A DNA stretch of 64,000 bases from Limnobacter sp. (GTDB taxonomy: Bacteria; Pseudomonadota; Gammaproteobacteria; Burkholderiales; Burkholderiaceae_B). This document shows, one piece after another, positions 45,655-56,050 of this stretch (its first letter is position 1; each line of letters starts with the position of its first letter). The position numbers were made by a program, and so were the translations under genes. The DNA lies in contig JARWZZ010000007.1 in the NCBI GenBank assembly GCA_029866125.1, positions 1 to 64,000 on the forward strand, read 5' to 3'. The notes under the pieces were generated by a model. It saw only the letters and a list, made by a program, of their open reading frames with translations. It was not told the DNA's origin and searched no databases.

Positions 45655-47034
45655 ATGCGATTTTTTCCAAAGCTGATGATTCTGGCTGTAATGGGAATCA
45701 CAACCTTGGCAACGGCTCAGGGCATCAAGGTAAAACCCGAAACGACCAAAGGCAAACTCAGCACTACACTGGGGGCACAAAGTTTGCCCGGCTCTGGCAG
45801 TTCGCCTGAAGAGGCTGGGGTAGACGGCATTGTTGCGATTGTGAGCTCTGACATTGTTACGCGGGGCGAATTGAACCGCCAGTTGGCTACAATTGAACGG
45901 CAAATGGTGCGCAAAGGCGTGCCCCTGCCCGAGCGCAAAGAGCTGCAAAAGCAGGTGCTAGACCGCATTATCATGGACAAAGCGCAGATTCTTCAGGCCA
46001 AAGAAGTAGGCATTCGGATTGACGAAGCCCAGCTTGATCAAACCATCGACCGAATTGCGCAGCAAAACAACATGACGGTGGAAGACTTTCTGGCCAAGCT
46101 AAGGGAAGACAGCATTACCCCTGAGCGCTTCCGCGAAGAAGTGCGCAGCGAGCTGACCATTAGCCGCTTGAAAGAACGCGAAGTGGACAACAGGGTGCAA
46201 GTCAGCGAAGCTGAAATTGACACGTTTTTGACCAACAGGGCCAAGGGCGAAAAAGGCAATCGGCCTGAAGTGAACTGGATTCAATTCCTGATTAAAGTAC
46301 CCCAAACCGCGACGGGTAAACCTCTGACTGACGCGCAGAAAAAAGCCGAGCAAATTCAAAGCGCCTTGAAAAAAGGCCTCAGTGTGGAAGACATTCAAAA
46401 AACCAACCCAGAATTGGTGATTGAGGGCACTGGCCAAATGGGCTGGAAAAGTTTTCAGGAAGTACCCACTTTGTTCTCTGAATTTTTGAGCAATGGTGAA
46501 GTGGAAGGTACAGCAATTTTGCGCAGCCCCAATGGCTTTCACGTGTTGAAAGTGCTGGGTCGCCGCCAATCAAGCACGGCGGGCTTGGACCAAACACCAG
46601 TCACACAAACCAATGCACGTCATATTTTGATTCGCGCCACACCCGATGTGTCGCCCACCGAAGCCCGAAGACGCCTGAATGCTGCACTTGAACAGATTCG
46701 CGCAGGCACTGACTTTGCCCTACTGGCCAAACAATATTCGCAGGATGGATCTGCAGCAAAAGGTGGGGATTTGGGTTGGCTTTACCCCGGCGACACAGTG
46801 CCGGAATTTGAACGCATCATGAATGATTTGCGCCCAGGCCAAGTCAGCGCTGTGTTTGAAAGCCGATTTGGATTCCACGTGGTGCAGGTACTGGAACGCC
46901 GCCAACAGGCCGCTTCTAGCGACCGCCAGCGCTTTGCAGCAAGGCAGGCCATTCGCCAAAACAAAATGCAGGAAAGCTATCAAGAGTACCTGCGCCAGCT
47001 GCGTGACCGCACTTTCGTTGAAATCCGCCTTTGA
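45655..47034 (+). CDS. surA: Periplasmic chaperone/PPIase SurA
   Basis: A 459-residue SurA that escorts outer-membrane proteins including LptD. Signal peptide (1-23), N-terminal chaperone region starting VDGIVAIVSSDIVTRGEL, then two parvulin-type domains (about 170-270 and 285-390; the second has ARHILIRATP and GGDLGWLYPGD). The ATG at 45655 is chosen because GGTGGA precedes it; an ATG 12 nt upstream lacks a ribosome site. lptD lies 14 nt upstream. Confidence 0.94.
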   Translation: MRFFPKLMILAVMGITTLATAQGIKVKPETTKGKLSTTLGAQSLPGSGSSPEEAGVDGIVAIVSSDIVTRGELNRQLATIERQMVRKGVPLPERKELQKQVLDRIIMDKAQILQAKEVGIRIDEAQLDQTIDRIAQQNNMTVEDFLAKLREDSITPERFREEVRSELTISRLKEREVDNRVQVSEAEIDTFLTNRAKGEKGNRPEVNWIQFLIKVPQTATGKPLTDAQKKAEQIQSALKKGLSVEDIQKTNPELVIEGTGQMGWKSFQEVPTLFSEFLSNGEVEGTAILRSPNGFHVLKVLGRRQSSTAGLDQTPVTQTNARHILIRATPDVSPTEARRRLNAALEQIRAGTDFALLAKQYSQDGSAAKGGDLGWLYPGDTVPEFERIMNDLRPGQVSAVFESRFGFHVVQVLERRQQAASSDRQRFAARQAIRQNKMQESYQEYLRQLRDRTFVEIRL

Positions 47035-48074
47035 TCAAGACTCCAATCCTCATCAGCTCGGGAGAACCTGCAGGCATAGGCCCCGAGCTGTGCGGACTGC
47101 TTGCTGAAGGGGCATTCCCCTCAGACTTTGACCGCCCGATTGTATTTGTGGGTGATTTGCACCTCCTCAATGCCCGATGCGCAGCAATTGACCTGACCCC
47201 CAATTGGAAAGAAATCGAAATTCTGGAGCAAATCCAGACTTTGGGTTTTTACGTGATGCATGTGCCCCTTTATGTACCTTGCGCCACTGGGCAAATCAAT
47301 TCAAAAAATGGCCGCTATGTGCTGGACATTTTGGATTACTGCGTGGATGAATGCATGGAAGACCGGGCCGCAGCGCTGGTGACAGCACCCATTCAAAAAT
47401 CTGCCATTAGCCCCATCTGGAGAGGCTTTCAGGGCCATACCGAATACTTGGCCGACCGCTGCAATGTAGACCAAGTGGTGATGATGTTGGCTGGTGGAGG
47501 GCTTAAAGTCGCCTTGGCCACCACGCACCTGCCTTTGACTGAAGTCAGCCAAGCGATTACCAAAGGCGGGCTGACCCGCACACTTGAAATTTTGCTGGAA
47601 AGCCTGAAAGCCAACTGGGGCCTGCCCAAACCGCGCGTGCTGGTCACGGGTTTAAACCCCCACGCTGGGGAATCTGGCACCATGGGCCGGGAGGAAGTCG
47701 ACACCATTACCCCGGTGATTGAACACTTCCAATCCCAAGGGGAGGCTGTTACCGGCCCCTACCCTGCTGACACCTTGTTTCAACCCAAGTATTTAAAAAA
47801 CGCGGACGCAGTGTTGGCCATGTTCCACGACCAAGGCTTACCTGTGCTGAAATTTGCAAGTTTTGGCGAAGGGGTCAATATAACCTTGGGCTTGCCGATT
47901 ATTAGAACATCGGTTGACCACGGCACTGCACTGGATTTGGCAGGTACCCGCAATATGAACAGCGGCAGCTTGAATGAAGCATTGCGCTGCGCCCTGCAGA
48001 TGGCCAACAACAAAGAACAATCAGACAACAAGTCAACCATGCAACCACCTACGACATCAAGACAGCAGCCATGA
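47031..48074 (+). CDS. pdxA: 4-hydroxythreonine-4-phosphate dehydrogenase
   Basis: A 347-residue PdxA of pyridoxal-phosphate synthesis. ILISSGEPAGIGPEL at the start, the metal-site GFQGHTEYLAD, GLNPHAGESG, and FHDQGLPVLKF are diagnostic. The start is TTG, overlapping the surA stop by 4 nt. A Gln/Asn-rich C-terminal tail (about 20 residues) is not conserved. Confidence 0.94.
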   Translation: MIKTPILISSGEPAGIGPELCGLLAEGAFPSDFDRPIVFVGDLHLLNARCAAIDLTPNWKEIEILEQIQTLGFYVMHVPLYVPCATGQINSKNGRYVLDILDYCVDECMEDRAAALVTAPIQKSAISPIWRGFQGHTEYLADRCNVDQVVMMLAGGGLKVALATTHLPLTEVSQAITKGGLTRTLEILLESLKANWGLPKPRVLVTGLNPHAGESGTMGREEVDTITPVIEHFQSQGEAVTGPYPADTLFQPKYLKNADAVLAMFHDQGLPVLKFASFGEGVNITLGLPIIRTSVDHGTALDLAGTRNMNSGSLNEALRCALQMANNKEQSDNKSTMQPPTTSRQQP

Positions 48075-48844
48075 AACATCAGGCACGCAAACGCTTTGGC
48101 CAACACTTTTTGACCGACACCGGCATTCTGACCCAACTGACCGGGGAAATTCGCCCCCTGCCGGATGACCACATGGTTGAAATCGGCCCCGGCTTGGGCG
48201 CAATGACTGCGTGGATACTGAAGCACATCAAGCACCTGCACGTGATTGAGATTGACCGCGACTTGGCTGAACGGCTGCGCACCGGGCAATGGAAAGACCG
48301 CCTGACTGTGCATGAAATGGACGTGCTGAACTTTGACTTTGCAACCCTGCCCAGCCCTTTGAGGGTGGTGGGTAACCTGCCTTACAACATATCATCGCCG
48401 ATTTTGTTTGCGCTACTTCCGCATGTTGACCGCATTGTGGACCAGCACTTCATGCTGCAAAAGGAAGTGATCGACCGCATGGTGGCCAAACCTGGCACAT
48501 CGGACTATGGGCGTTTGTCCGTCATGCTTCAGGCTTACTATGACATGGAGCTTTTGTTTGATGTGCCGCCTGAATCGTTCAGCCCACCACCCCGGGTGAT
48601 GTCGGCGATTGTGCGAATGGAACCCAGATCCAAAGCCCAACGGGATGAAGTCCCCCAAACGGTATTCTCCAAAATAGTGAGTGCCGCCTTTGCACAGAAG
48701 CGTAAGATGTTACGAAACAATTGGGCAGATTTGGTTCCGGCAGAAATCGCAGAACATGCGGGCGTGGCCATGACAGCCCGCGCAGAGGAGGTTTCCTGTG
48801 AACAATTTATCCAAATCGCCAAAGCGCTACAGCACACGATTTAG
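48071..48844 (+). CDS. rsmA: 16S rRNA dimethyladenosine transferase
   Basis: A 257-residue RsmA (KsgA), which dimethylates A1518 and A1519 of 16S rRNA. KRFGQHFLTD, the SAM-binding EIGPGLGAMTAW, and catalytic NLPYNISSPI are present. ATGA overlap with pdxA indicates coupling. It is the last gene of the lptD operon. Confidence 0.96.
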   Translation: MKHQARKRFGQHFLTDTGILTQLTGEIRPLPDDHMVEIGPGLGAMTAWILKHIKHLHVIEIDRDLAERLRTGQWKDRLTVHEMDVLNFDFATLPSPLRVVGNLPYNISSPILFALLPHVDRIVDQHFMLQKEVIDRMVAKPGTSDYGRLSVMLQAYYDMELLFDVPPESFSPPPRVMSAIVRMEPRSKAQRDEVPQTVFSKIVSAAFAQKRKMLRNNWADLVPAEIAEHAGVAMTARAEEVSCEQFIQIAKALQHTI

Positions 48845-48865
48845 TTTCAGCCTGAGGGTGAAAGT

Positions 48866-51800
48866 ATGATTCACCTTCTTGGACGCGGCCCCAGTGCCAG
48901 CAGCATTTCGCCCGCCTTAAGTCTAGAACATGTGGATGAAGGCATTTGCGTCAAGCGGGCCTGCGACCGCCTGGCCCAAGTTGCACACTTTCACCCCAAA
49001 GCCTTGGCACTTGCTGATGAATGGATCCACGCCATTCGCAAAAACCCACCCGGCATTGGCAGCATTGAAGGCCTTACCCGCGCCTACCCATTAAACACTC
49101 CGCAAGGGCTTGCCTTGATGCGCTTGGCTGAAAGCGCCTTGCGCACGCCAGATTCGGCCACCCGTGGTGTGTTGTTGGCTGACCTATTAAGTTCTGTGGA
49201 CTGGCGTGTCAGCGCCAACCCCCAAGGCCCTGCCAAATGGCTGGCACCTTTGCTGGAAAAAGCGGGCCAAATTGAAAACCACCTTGCGCAAGGAAACCCC
49301 AACATTTTGGACCAGTTGGCAGACCCGATTGTGCAACGGTCGGTGCTGCTGGGCATTGAAACATTGGGCGGCCACTTCCTGTACGGCCAGCAAATTACAG
49401 ATGCAATGAAGCAGGCCAGCAAAGCCAGTGAGCTGTGCAGCTTTGACATGCTGGGCGAGGGTGCCCGCACTGAAGCGGATGCCAATGCCTGTTTTCAGAA
49501 TTACAAAGCAGCGGCGATTGCCTTGCAGGGGCACACGGGCTCGGTGGACTCCACCCATGCAAGCCCACGGCACCACGGGCTTTCTATCAAACTTTCAGCC
49601 ATTTGCCCTCGATTTGAGGACAGCCAAAGGGCATCCATCCTCAGCACTTTGGTGGACCGTGTTACCGAGCTTGCACAACTGTGTTTGCCGCAAAACATCG
49701 CACTTACACTGGATGCAGAAGAAAACGACCGGCTGATTTTAACGCTCGAAGTACTGGAGGAAGTTGCGCTGCGCATGGGCCACAGCCGTGGCTTGGGGCT
49801 TGCGGTGCAGGCCTACAACAAGCGCAGCCTTGCGGTCATTGACCATTTGGTGGAATGGGCCAAAGCCGTGTACCCGGGGCTGCAAATTCGCTTGGTGAAA
49901 GGGGCTTACTGGGACACTGAAATTGCCCACGCCCAACGCGAGGGTTATGAAACCTACCCGGTGTTTACCAGCAAAATTGCCACCGACCTGAATTATTTGG
50001 CTTGCGCAAAAACCATGCTGAATGCAAGGCCATGGATTTACCCCATGTTTGCCACGCACAACCCCACCAGCGCCGCCGTGGTTCTGACTTACGCCCGGCA
50101 TTTGTCCACCCGCGCTTTGGATGACTTTGAATTCCAGCGCTTGCACGGCATGGGTGAATCGCTTTGGCAAAGTTTGGCAGCCGACGAGCACGGCCAGCAA
50201 GTCACACGCAGGGTTTATGCACCGGTAGGCCCCTTCCAACATGCTTTGGCGTACTTGGTTAGGCGCTTGCTGGAAAATGGGGCCAACAGTTCGTTTGTGC
50301 ATGCGGTTCATGACACAAACATTCTCATCAGCGAATTGAATACCGACCCGCTCACCCACTTTAAAAACCAATGGAATGCGCCAGACCACGGTTTGGTAGC
50401 CCCCCCACAGCTGTTCCCCGACCGAGAAAACTCAAGCGGCTTAAACCTGAACAACCGTGAAGCCCAATTGTGGTTTGAAACCCAAGTGGCTGCACAACAC
50501 CAACATGTGGCTCAGACGCCTGCAAGCACCAAGCCTTGGACAAGCGCCGAACTGGATGCCGCCTGGCAGGGTTGCAAAACAGCAAGCACGGAATGGGCAT
50601 CAACCCCAGCCGCACAGCGGGCTGAAGTGCTTAAGAAATGGGCGAACGAGCTTCAACACCACAAAGGCGAAATTCTGGGTTTGCTGGTCAGCGAAGCTGG
50701 AAAAACTTGGAAAGATGCCATCAACGAGTGGCGGGAGGCTCAAGACTTTCTGTTTCACTACGCGGCTGAGGGCGTGAAGCTACTCGGGGCCCCGCAAGCC
50801 CTGCCCGGCCCCGCGGGTGAATTGAACCAACTGCTCTACAAACCACGCGGAATTTGCTTGTGCGTCAGCCCGTGGAATTTCCCACTGGCTATTTTGATTG
50901 GGCAAATTTCTGCCTGCTTAATGGGTGGGAATGGCGTGTTTGCAAAAGCAGCGCCTCAAACCCAAAGGCTAACTGCACTCGCATTTAAACTGGCGCATGC
51001 TGCGGGTGTTCCAACCCCGCTGTTGGTCAATTTGGGCGCACACACCGAGTCTGTTCAAAAAGCATTGGCGGAACTTGCGCTGGATGGCGTGTTTTTCACC
51101 GGCTCGGTGGCCACCGCCAAAACCATTCAAACCCAGTTGCTCAACAAACCGGGCCCAATCACCCCCTTGGTGGCCGAAACGGGTGGCGTCAACTGCATGA
51201 TTGTGGACAGTACCGCGCTGACTGAACAGGCCTGCGATGCGATTATTCAAAGCGCCTTCGGCAGTGCGGGCCAACGCTGCAGCGCCCTGCGTGTGGTGTA
51301 TGTTCAAAAGGACATCAGCCACCGCTTAAAGTCGATGGTGTATGGCGCCATGCAACTGATACAAAGCCATGATTTACCCAAACTGGGCACCGACATTGGC
51401 CCTATCATTGACCGCCCAGCCTACGACCATTTAAAACAAGGTTTGGCCAAGCTACAGGCTCAAGGTCACTTGCTAGGCTCCACACACGATTTACAGGAAT
51501 CCAGTTTGATCTTCCCGCCGTGTATTGTGGAAATGCCATTTCCCGGGGATTTGTCCACCGAATGGTTTGGCCCCATTCTGCAGTGGGTTGAATACAAGGC
51601 AGACCAATTTCCTGAGGTGTGCAAAGCCATTTCGCAGTCAGGTTGGGGCCTTACGCTGGGCTTGCAGTCTAGGCTACCGTCTCGGGCAGAGGCAGTGTCC
51701 CATCTGCCAGTTGGCAATGTGTACATCAACCGCCCCATGACAGGTGCGGTGGTGGGCAGCCAACCCTTCGGGGGCCGGGGTTTATCAGGCACAGGCCCAA

Positions 51801-51895
51801 AAGCGGGTGGGTTTCTCAGCCTACAAAAAACAATGTACGAGCAGGTTATTTCCAACAACCTAGCCAGCATTGGCGGCGTACCCGATCTATATTAA
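48866..51895 (+). CDS. putA: Bifunctional proline dehydrogenase/P5C dehydrogenase
   Basis: A 1009-residue PutA oxidising proline to glutamate. The N-terminal half holds the FAD-binding PRODH barrel (about 190-480; LRLVKGAYWD... style motif IRLVKGAYWDTEI). The C-terminal half is an aldehyde dehydrogenase with the catalytic Cys in SAGQRCSALR and Glu in AETGGVN. It lacks the N-terminal ribbon-helix-helix DNA-binding domain of E. coli PutA and so should not autoregulate. Its end overlaps convergent murI by 9 nt. Confidence 0.94.
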   Translation: MIHLLGRGPSASSISPALSLEHVDEGICVKRACDRLAQVAHFHPKALALADEWIHAIRKNPPGIGSIEGLTRAYPLNTPQGLALMRLAESALRTPDSATRGVLLADLLSSVDWRVSANPQGPAKWLAPLLEKAGQIENHLAQGNPNILDQLADPIVQRSVLLGIETLGGHFLYGQQITDAMKQASKASELCSFDMLGEGARTEADANACFQNYKAAAIALQGHTGSVDSTHASPRHHGLSIKLSAICPRFEDSQRASILSTLVDRVTELAQLCLPQNIALTLDAEENDRLILTLEVLEEVALRMGHSRGLGLAVQAYNKRSLAVIDHLVEWAKAVYPGLQIRLVKGAYWDTEIAHAQREGYETYPVFTSKIATDLNYLACAKTMLNARPWIYPMFATHNPTSAAVVLTYARHLSTRALDDFEFQRLHGMGESLWQSLAADEHGQQVTRRVYAPVGPFQHALAYLVRRLLENGANSSFVHAVHDTNILISELNTDPLTHFKNQWNAPDHGLVAPPQLFPDRENSSGLNLNNREAQLWFETQVAAQHQHVAQTPASTKPWTSAELDAAWQGCKTASTEWASTPAAQRAEVLKKWANELQHHKGEILGLLVSEAGKTWKDAINEWREAQDFLFHYAAEGVKLLGAPQALPGPAGELNQLLYKPRGICLCVSPWNFPLAILIGQISACLMGGNGVFAKAAPQTQRLTALAFKLAHAAGVPTPLLVNLGAHTESVQKALAELALDGVFFTGSVATAKTIQTQLLNKPGPITPLVAETGGVNCMIVDSTALTEQACDAIIQSAFGSAGQRCSALRVVYVQKDISHRLKSMVYGAMQLIQSHDLPKLGTDIGPIIDRPAYDHLKQGLAKLQAQGHLLGSTHDLQESSLIFPPCIVEMPFPGDLSTEWFGPILQWVEYKADQFPEVCKAISQSGWGLTLGLQSRLPSRAEAVSHLPVGNVYINRPMTGAVVGSQPFGGRGLSGTGPKAGGFLSLQKTMYEQVISNNLASIGGVPDLY

Positions 51896-52759
51896 AACTG
51901 CAGAGGACACCGTGCTGGCAGCCCATTGGGGGCCCAGCAAGTACCTTAGTTGGGATTTCAGGCGCGGCACTGACCCGGTGGTTAAAAACCGCACTCGGCC
52001 TGCGTCCGCCTGAGGGGTTGAATGCGATGGGCTAGGTGGCCCATTCAACAATTGAGCCTCTTCCAAGCGGGCTTTCACCTGCTTGGCCACTGGCAAACCC
52101 GTGTCAATGACCTGAACTGCGGGGCCTGCCAACTCCTGAATCCATTTGGACACAAAAGGGTAATGGGTACACCCCAAAACCAACACATCGGCACCTGCTT
52201 GCAACAGGTCAGCAATACGCGGTGCCATCAGCAGTTTGATGGCCTGTTCATCCATCGGGTGGTTTTCAATTAACTCCACCAAGCCTGGGCATGGCTGTGA
52301 GCGCACTTCTGCCACAGTCTCAAAACGCGAAACCAAACGCCTAAAACGGTCACTTGCCAGTGTATTGGACGTGGCCAAAATGCCCACCTTGCCGCTTTGG
52401 GTCATCATGGCAGCAGGTTTTACGGCAGGCTCAATGCCCACCACAGGCCAGTGGGGGTACTGATTGCGCACCTCATCCGCCCCAGCGGCTGTTGCTGTGT
52501 TGCAAGCAATCACCAAAGCCTTGGCATGCAAGCCTTTGAAATAACGCGCTATTTGAAGGGTTCGTTGGCAAATTTCATCCACGGGTTTGTCGCCGTAGGG
52601 CATCATGCCCTCATCGGCCAAGTAGACAAAACTCTCGTTGGGCAGCACTTCCAGCAACTCTTTGAGCACAGACAAACCACCCGCGCCCGAGTCAGTCACC
52701 GCAATCGGCAATTGATCGGCACTTAAACCATCCGAACTGTTTCCAACATTTTTCAACAT
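51887..52759 (-). CDS. murI: Glutamate racemase
   Basis: A 290-residue MurI supplying D-glutamate for peptidoglycan. Asp23 in VTDSGAGG, Cys86 in ACNTATA and Cys197 in GCTHYPF are the catalytic residues. The ATG at 52759 is the best family start; upstream in-frame codons run through the divergent promoter region. Convergent overlap of 9 nt with putA. Confidence 0.93.
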   Translation of the reverse strand: MLKNVGNSSDGLSADQLPIAVTDSGAGGLSVLKELLEVLPNESFVYLADEGMMPYGDKPVDEICQRTLQIARYFKGLHAKALVIACNTATAAGADEVRNQYPHWPVVGIEPAVKPAAMMTQSGKVGILATSNTLASDRFRRLVSRFETVAEVRSQPCPGLVELIENHPMDEQAIKLLMAPRIADLLQAGADVLVLGCTHYPFVSKWIQELAGPAVQVIDTGLPVAKQVKARLEEAQLLNGPPSPSHSTPQADAGRVRFLTTGSVPRLKSQLRYLLGPQWAASTVSSAVLI

Positions 52760-52857
52760 AAATTTACAAATACAAGTTATTTTACCCTTCTGTATTATCA
52801 ATACAATTGAGAAAATCTCACTACACTGGTTGCAATTCATGAACTTTGGCTTCGAAC

Positions 52858-53691
52858 ATGATTTCAATACCCAAATTTTTATTGCCACTTCTAGGCTTGA
52901 TGTTGCCCTTCGCCTTGCCCCACGCCGCACAAGCGAACCCTCAGCCTGCGTACACGGTGATGGTAGTACCCCAGTTTTCTGAAACAAGAACCCATGCCAG
53001 TTGGGGCCCCTTGTTGGAACAAGTCAGCAAGGACACGGGCATTGATTTTCGCTTAACCTTTGCCACCGACATTCCGGGGTTTGAACAGCAATTCGAGCAA
53101 GGCAAACCCGACATCATTTATTGCAACCCTTACCATGCTGTCATGGCCAAAAAAGCACAAGGTTACATACCGGTGCTTAGGGATGAGCAAAACCTCAGGG
53201 GCCTGTTGATTACTGAAGAGTCGGGAAGCATTCGCACACTGCAAGACTTAAAGGGCAAAACCATCCTGTTTCCGTCTCCCAACGCATTCGGTTCATCCCT
53301 GTACTTGCGGGCTTTGTTGAAAGACAAAGAGAAAATCGACTTCACCGCCAAATACGTCAAAACCCATCCCAATGTGTTGCGCGGCATTTTGCGCGGCGAA
53401 GGTGCGGCGGGCGGCATGATAGCAAGTACATTGAACAGCGAAGATGAAAAACTTCAGGACAAAATGAAAGTGCTGTACGAAACGCCATTCGTCTCCTCCC
53501 ACCCGGTGGCGGTTCACCCACGCGTACCTGAGGCTATTCGCAAAAAATTTACGCAGGCACTTAAAAAAGCACTTTTGAAACTGCCCAATGAGGCAAGCGA
53601 TGTGCCCATGCCCAATCCACAAGAAACCACCTACGCCAAAGACTTTCAAGCCTTGGAAAACCTGGGGCTTGAAAAGTATGTGGTTCGATGA
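52858..53691 (+). CDS. PhnD-like periplasmic binding protein
   Basis: A 277-residue substrate-binding protein of the phosphate/phosphite/phosphonate (PhnD) type. The N-terminal signal peptide ends at about residue 27 (PHAAQA-NP). DIIYCNPYHAVMAKK, LQDLKGKTILFPSPNAFGSS and the later FVSSHPVAVHP are the conserved binding lobes. There is no permease or ATPase gene beside it; instead a hybrid histidine kinase begins 3 nt after the stop. It is therefore likely to be a sensor accessory, not a transporter part. Ligand unknown. Confidence 0.82.
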   Translation: MISIPKFLLPLLGLMLPFALPHAAQANPQPAYTVMVVPQFSETRTHASWGPLLEQVSKDTGIDFRLTFATDIPGFEQQFEQGKPDIIYCNPYHAVMAKKAQGYIPVLRDEQNLRGLLITEESGSIRTLQDLKGKTILFPSPNAFGSSLYLRALLKDKEKIDFTAKYVKTHPNVLRGILRGEGAAGGMIASTLNSEDEKLQDKMKVLYETPFVSSHPVAVHPRVPEAIRKKFTQALKKALLKLPNEASDVPMPNPQETTYAKDFQALENLGLEKYVVR

Positions 53692-53694
53692 AAC

Positions 53695-56010
53695 ATGAAT
53701 CCATTGCCACCTGCACAAACCCCTGTCAAAACAGGCCCAATGAGTTTGGGCACCCAGCTGTTGTTTTTGACAGTGGGTCTATTTACGCTGCTTGTGTTGG
53801 TGTTCGTGGTTTTGAACTCCACCATACAACGCAGTGAACTTCGTGAAGTGTTTACTAGCCAGGCTCGGGCATTGGCTTACAACATATCCATTTCCAGCAC
53901 ATCGGCAGTGCTTCAAAAAGATTTCACCTCGCTGGAAAACCTGCTGTTAAAAAATGAATTTTTCGCAGAAATACAATCGGTCACCATTACAGACATGCAA
54001 GGCAAAGTGTTGGCCAAAGTCATCCGCTCAAAAGCCAATCAGGAAGCATTGGAAACCGATTACCAAACCGACCAAATTAACCTAGACCCTCTTTTCTCAG
54101 ACTTAAGCTCAACCCACACCAGCAAAGACCATAAAACACTGACCGTGCACGAACCCATCATGGCGGGCGCCCAAGTCGGCCGCGTCATCTTGGACATGGA
54201 CCTCAGCCGAAACGAAAAAAGAAGCAACCAACTGGTCGTCCGAAACATAGGGGTAGCCGCCCTGCTGTTCTTCCCCGCCTTGGGACTGATGTTTTGGTTT
54301 ATTCGCCGCCCCATTCGGGAGTTGAAGGAGCTGACCTACTATGCCAATGGCTTGGTGCAAAACCAAGGCCTTCAAAATTCTATTCAATACTCATCTGCCG
54401 AGCTTAACCTGTTAAACCAGACCATGAATCAAGCGTCACGAATTCTAAGAATCAACGCTGACGATCTGGAAGAAGCCAAACGCAAAGCAGAAGAATCGAA
54501 TCAGCTAAAGTCCCAATTTGTGGCCAATATGAGCCATGAAATACGCACCCCACTGAACGGCATACTGGGACTGAGCGACATGACACTGAGCGATGCCACA
54601 CTGCACCCCGAATCCAAAGAAAACTTGGAATTGATTCAACTCAGCGCTGAAAACCTGCTGCGAGTAGTCAACGACATTCTTGATTTTTCAAAAATCGAAG
54701 CCAACAAACTCGACATCGACGTCCAAGCGTTTGACCTCAGGCAACTGGTCAATGCCCTTACCCAACCTTTGGCCACACGCCATGAAAAACCCAACTTGAA
54801 GTTACACGTCCAGATCGACAGGGACGTACCCGAACACCTGCATGGTGACGCTGGCCGCATTGCGCAGGTGCTCACCAACCTGGTAGGTAACGCACTTAAG
54901 TTTACTGAAAGTGGGGTGGTGGAATTAACAATCAGTCAACTTAAAAACCTAGATGCACTTGGCACACCCAACCAACCGCAAACCCAACTGAAGTTTGTGG
55001 TGGCAGACACCGGCCCCGGCATTGCACCCGACGCACAACAACGCATTTTTGACGCATTTGCCCAAGCCGAACCAAGCACCACCCGGAAATTTGGCGGCAC
55101 CGGGCTGGGCTTGTCCATCTCACAGCGCCTGCTGCAGCTGATGAACAGCGAAATCCAACTCGAATCTGTCATTGGCCAAGGTAGCCAATTCAGCTTCATC
55201 CTCACCTTGCCATACAGCGCAGGCGATGTGGAGGAAAACCCCCTCAAGCCAAGCCTGCCCACTACCGAACTGGAAGCTGAGCCAACCATTCCACCAGAAA
55301 CATCGGGCATGCCACAAGCGGTGCGGGGCATTCAAGTACTGGTGGCAGAGGACAACCACGTCAACCAAAAATTCATCGCCCATGTTCTAAGTCGGCTTGG
55401 CGTTGCATACCAATTGGCCAATGATGGGCTTGAAGCAGTTGCGGCAGCCAAAGCGAAAGATTTTGACCTGATATTCATGGACTTCCAGATGCCCAATATG
55501 GGCGGCCTGGAAGCAGCGCGGCAAATTTTGCAGCTTAAACCCGGTCAACTCATCGTCGGCTTAACCGCAGACGCGGTGCAAGGCGCGCGTGAATCCAGCC
55601 TCTCCGCAGGCATGCAAGACTACGTGTCCAAACCCTTTAAACGACAGGACATTGAAGCTGTTTTTCACCGCTTCAAGCTTCCCTTCTTGCCCGTGCCGCT
55701 GAACAACTTTGCCGATGATTCAGACCTGATGAAAATGACAGCCCAAGCCGTGGTGGAGGAATATCCAAAAACACTGGCGCATTTCAAAAGCGCCCTCCAA
55801 GCCGGTAACTACCCCGACGCCCGCCGAATGATTCACACCCTCAAAGGCCATGTGAGGCTTTTCGGCGACGAGGCATTTTCAGACCTGCTGCAAATCCAAG
55901 AAAATCGGCTCGCAGAGGGCCAAACCCTTGACCCTGTGAATTTGGGTTTCGTGCTGAAGAATCTCAACACATTCGTCAAACGAGTAGAACTCTTGGCAGA
56001 ATCCAATTAA
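53695..56010 (+). CDS. Hybrid histidine kinase with REC and HPt domains
   Basis: A 771-residue membrane sensor kinase. TM1 (about 20-41), a periplasmic domain (42-180), TM2 (182-203), a HAMP-like linker (205-255), HisKA with phospho-His281 ([11 protein letters not shown]), HATPase (380-505; [15 protein letters not shown]), a receiver domain (545-660) with Asp596 (IFMDFQMP) and a C-terminal HPt with His714 (MIHTLKGH). This is a complete internal phosphorelay but no output domain. The downstream partner is not in the window. The 3-nt spacing to the PhnD-like gene suggests that protein is its periplasmic partner, as LuxP is for LuxQ. Confidence 0.9.
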   Translation: MNPLPPAQTPVKTGPMSLGTQLLFLTVGLFTLLVLVFVVLNSTIQRSELREVFTSQARALAYNISISSTSAVLQKDFTSLENLLLKNEFFAEIQSVTITDMQGKVLAKVIRSKANQEALETDYQTDQINLDPLFSDLSSTHTSKDHKTLTVHEPIMAGAQVGRVILDMDLSRNEKRSNQLVVRNIGVAALLFFPALGLMFWFIRRPIRELKELTYYANGLVQNQGLQNSIQYSSAELNLLNQTMNQASRILRINADDLEEAKRKAEESNQLKSQFVANMSHEIRTPLNGILGLSDMTLSDATLHPESKENLELIQLSAENLLRVVNDILDFSKIEANKLDIDVQAFDLRQLVNALTQPLATRHEKPNLKLHVQIDRDVPEHLHGDAGRIAQVLTNLVGNALKFTESGVVELTISQLKNLDALGTPNQPQTQLKFVVADTGPGIAPDAQQRIFDAFAQAEPSTTRKFGGTGLGLSISQRLLQLMNSEIQLESVIGQGSQFSFILTLPYSAGDVEENPLKPSLPTTELEAEPTIPPETSGMPQAVRGIQVLVAEDNHVNQKFIAHVLSRLGVAYQLANDGLEAVAAAKAKDFDLIFMDFQMPNMGGLEAARQILQLKPGQLIVGLTADAVQGARESSLSAGMQDYVSKPFKRQDIEAVFHRFKLPFLPVPLNNFADDSDLMKMTAQAVVEEYPKTLAHFKSALQAGNYPDARRMIHTLKGHVRLFGDEAFSDLLQIQENRLAEGQTLDPVNLGFVLKNLNTFVKRVELLAESN

Positions 56011-56024
56011 GCTGACGGTGTTTC

Positions 56025-56041
56025 ATTTAAGACTCTAAAAC
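56025..56041 (+). repeat. 17-bp motif, copy 1
   Basis: ATTTAAGACTCTAAAAC occurs here and again at 57814-57830, each shortly before a start codon. Function unknown. Confidence 0.5.
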
Positions 56042-56050
56042 TCAGCCCCA

